Part shown: piece after piece, positions 61,718-64,000 of the stretch
Numbering within the stretch: the first letter of the stretch is position 1
How the letters are laid out: each line of letters starts with the position of its first letter
Source: Mesostigma viride
Taxonomy: Eukaryota; Streptophyta; Mesostigmatophyceae; Mesostigmatales; Mesostigmataceae
NCBI GenBank assembly: GCA_009746045.1
Contig: RPFO01000359.1
Span: 654,662 to 718,661 of the forward strand
DNA: 64,000 nt
Reading direction: 5' to 3'
Position numbers and translations under genes: made by a program
Notes under the pieces: model-generated
Seen by the model: the letters and a program-made list of their open reading frames with translations, nothing else
Told to the model about the DNA's origin: nothing
Databases searched by the model: none

Positions 61718-63551
61718 TCCGACAAGTCTTGCTCAAGTAATAAGGTTATGCGTGCTAAAACCTGAACATAAGCTTAAGGGGGGGTTCTTTGTATATGGCC
61801 ACTTAGGCATGCTGTTTTCCATCCAAAAAGCCAGAAAGCATGCCCCACTCGATCACAAAACATAAGCAAACGGCTAGGCACCACATCTTCCCTCACCTGC
61901 CCTCGGCATGGCCAACCTTGCCAGCGCAAGCATAGCAACACGATCGCTAGGCATACATGCCAAGAGAGCATACACTATACTCTACCCAAGGTTACCTTGT
62001 AAACTTCATGCCAAGAACTCAGCAAATCTATGATCAAAAGCACATATAATTAACTCTAGCACACTGATGACGACACATGCTCAAGGTTGGGGGTCACTGT
62101 GGCACGCACTGATGGGTTTCCTAGACGACCACTCACTACCTGACAAGGCGCTAAGGACCACTCAGAAAGCAAGTAAACACAATCACACTTTACATGCCAT
62201 CAACATGGATCAAATCCATGCTGAATATGTTGTGAAGTACAAAGGGGTGGCCACGCACCTCATACTCCTTCACCGTCCCTCGAGCATGGCCAGACTTATA
62301 AGTACGTGAATAGCAATAATGATTATGGCACTAACATGCATTACCAGCATTTTCTATGTTTCTCCCAGGTTAGATTGTAAGGGTTATGCCAACCAAGCTT
62401 ACCAACACAGCAACAACTCCTTAACTGCACTACCCGACATGGGCAACAAACTGGAACTATGGAGGGCAAGGAACCAAGGAGATCATGGCATACAAAGCTT
62501 GTATGCAGTCAACCATGTCAACCATGGTTGGCTCAGCAACATTGCTGTCTTGTCACATCATCATAACAAGGAAAGCTCAAATAAACCAATGATGGCAGCT
62601 ATCTACATGCAGTCACACAAATGCAATATCTCCAACATGATCGTCGATTTAAAAAATTCCTTCCCTGCACGATAAAATGCAAAGAAACCAGTGGCGGCCG
62701 TTCAGCTTCTGACCGCTGTGATGCCGCTGCGAGGAAAGGGTGCGTCACTATCACACAACAAGAAGCGTCCATACGCACAACATCCTTGCCAGAACACGTG
62801 CTATGAAATCCCTTACGCCTTCCCTAGGATCTATCGGCTGAGACTGAAGCGGATTTGATCAAGACATCAACGAAAACAAGCTAAAGCTGCCAGGTATTCG
62901 TCAACACGACGGCAAGCAACGGAGAGTTAACTGGCGGAAACTGACCAAAACGAACGCAAAAAACTTCGAACGATGAGCTCTTCGAAGAAAGAACTGATAG
63001 TAGATAACAGTCGCCACAAATCTATACCTTGCCCTCGTAGATCCCTCGCCCAGGCGCGCAACAACGGCCGTTCTTCCATGGAAGGTTCCGACATGCACTG
63101 CGCAGGCCTGAAAAAATACTTACCGAGAATGGCCGAAAATGTAGCAAAAAGCACCCGTTCGGTTTAGAATTCGATGCTACCGATATGAATGCATCCTTCA
63201 CGGTCAAAAAGACCCCCAAAACTGAGAATTTACTGCCGCAATCACGAATTCTATTTTATTCCGCGCGACCAAAAAATGCAGATTACCCCCCATGCCGATG
63301 GCAGTAAAAGAAAGCAGCGATATTGTAAACCAGCCACTTGCCGCCGCAATCCAACATCATTAAATCATCGTCTTCAACATCCAAGCATTTTTTTTGCATT
63401 TCTCTAGCCCTACATTGCTAGTTTCGCCTAAACGCAGTCGCCATGGCCACTTCCGCAAGTGGTGCGCGCACGGAGCACCCACTTTTCACGGTACGGCCGG
63501 TGCCGCGAATTTTTTCGCGCGGAAAATATTCGGCGCGCCACGTCCCCTTAA

Positions 63552-63630
63552 ATGCAACCGTCCATGGCCATTATGGGCGCACATGCGCTGCATGGGGCCG
63601 CGTGGTAGTCGATCTAAGCCCCATTAAACT
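63552..63630. other. Short spacer
   Basis: Sequence between TTAA element copy 2 and the LINE C tail. Nothing recognised. Confidence 0.5.
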
Positions 63631-64000
63631 AAATTAAATTAAATTAAATTAATTAAATTATAACATGCCTCCGTTGGGAGATCATGTAGCACATATTCCT
63701 TGATGGATGGTGGAGTGGAGAGAGCCGCGTAATCTGACCATCTAACGCTAATCTATCTAGTCTAGAAAAATCCTAACTACCCTACTCATCAAAAAGCCTC
63801 CTCCTCTTGGGGGGAGGTGGACTGCCCACAGGGTCGGGCGTGTGAGCCTTGACAATCTTCTGCCACCGCGTCTTGTTCTGCATGGCAGTCCAAAAAAGGG
63901 AGAGAGAGTGGATGCGGTATTCAAACTGGGCTGGGACCAGTAGGTCATCCAGCAACATCTGGGTGTTGTTCGTGACGTCCGTGTTTCCCTACCCTTTTGG
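63631..64000 (-). mobile_element. LINE C: 3' end of a third L1-like family, runs off the window
   Basis: Minus strand: end of ORF2, a 3' UTR with CCATCCATCAAGGAATATGT, the hairpin CTCC-CAAC-GGAG, then GCATGTTATAATTTAATT and an irregular (TTAAA)n tail. The terminus resembles the type-C relics at 49103, 49240 and 58455. The rest of the element is beyond 64000. Confidence 0.8.
63782..63988 (-). pseudogene. C-terminal end of LINE C ORF2
   Basis: Minus frame: LLDDLLVPAQFEYRIHSLSL, then FWTAMQNKTRWQKIVKAHTP, then DPVGSPPPPKRRRLFDE and TAG at 63782-63784. It parallels the LINE A tail (LSVIWKKMM...KWAQVI...PPPVGKRPR) and the LINE B tail. An in-frame stop at 63989-63991 precedes it, so this copy is broken or the frame shifts just upstream. 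Confidence 0.75.

Larger units (their letters stand above)
60850..63551 (-). mobile_element. TTAA-flanked terminal-inverted-repeat element, copy 2
   Basis: A 2694-bp unit (60854-63547) between TTAA at 60850-60853 and 63548-63551, collinear with copy 1. It is 56 bp longer. 55 bp of this is the LINE micro-insertion plus its duplication at 61394-61456. Exon-like minus segments shared by both copies include VYALLACMPSDRVAMLALAR before a GTGAGG donor near 61904, and SGHARGTVKEYE before a GTGCGT donor near 62253. Together with the PHD finger they suggest a captured or element-encoded multi-exon gene. No transposase was recognised. Confidence 0.8.

Overview
This is nuclear DNA of an intron-rich eukaryote, most likely a green alga or similar protist. 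Three pieces of evidence support this. Several genes are split by GT-AG introns whose coding phases join correctly. Introns and spacers are packed with microsatellites. Non-LTR retrotransposons occur in many states of decay. I could not identify the species. No bacterial operon, CRISPR array, rRNA or tRNA gene was seen.

Layout. 1-0.8 kb: a partial minus-strand reading frame with zinc-finger-like cysteines, possibly from a MULE-type transposase. 2.8-8.8 kb: a rearranged LINE fragment, then a nearly complete two-ORF L1-like element (LINE A, minus). 9.3-20.5 kb: no gene recognised; many simple repeats. 20.5-25.7 kb: a five-exon leucine-rich-repeat gene (minus). 26.9-29.3 kb: LINE 3'-end relics and a terminal-inverted-repeat element. 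30.5-35.7 kb: an F-box plus right-handed beta-helix gene (minus). 36.5-46.0 kb: a COMMD4-like gene (plus), head to head with the F-box gene. 46.2-64.0 kb: nested transposons. These are two 2.6-kb copies of a TTAA-flanked element carrying a PHD-finger exon, a 3.9-kb element with perfect 36-bp inverted ends, a 5'-truncated LINE (LINE B) with an open ORF2, an ORF1-only non-autonomous LINE with perfect target-site duplications, and the 3' end of a third LINE (LINE C).

The most striking signal is a shared LINE end structure. Three LINE families, and the ORF1-only element, all finish with a short hairpin followed by a (TTAA)n tail instead of poly(A). Four insertions of 28-52 bp consist of little more than this end and are each bounded by target-site duplications of 8-21 bp. 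One of them interrupts the PHD exon in one copy of the TTAA element, while the other copy is the unoccupied site. Paralogous empty sites also define the ends of the 3.9-kb element. The window can therefore be read as a layered insertion history. Family names are from memory of motifs; no database search was possible.
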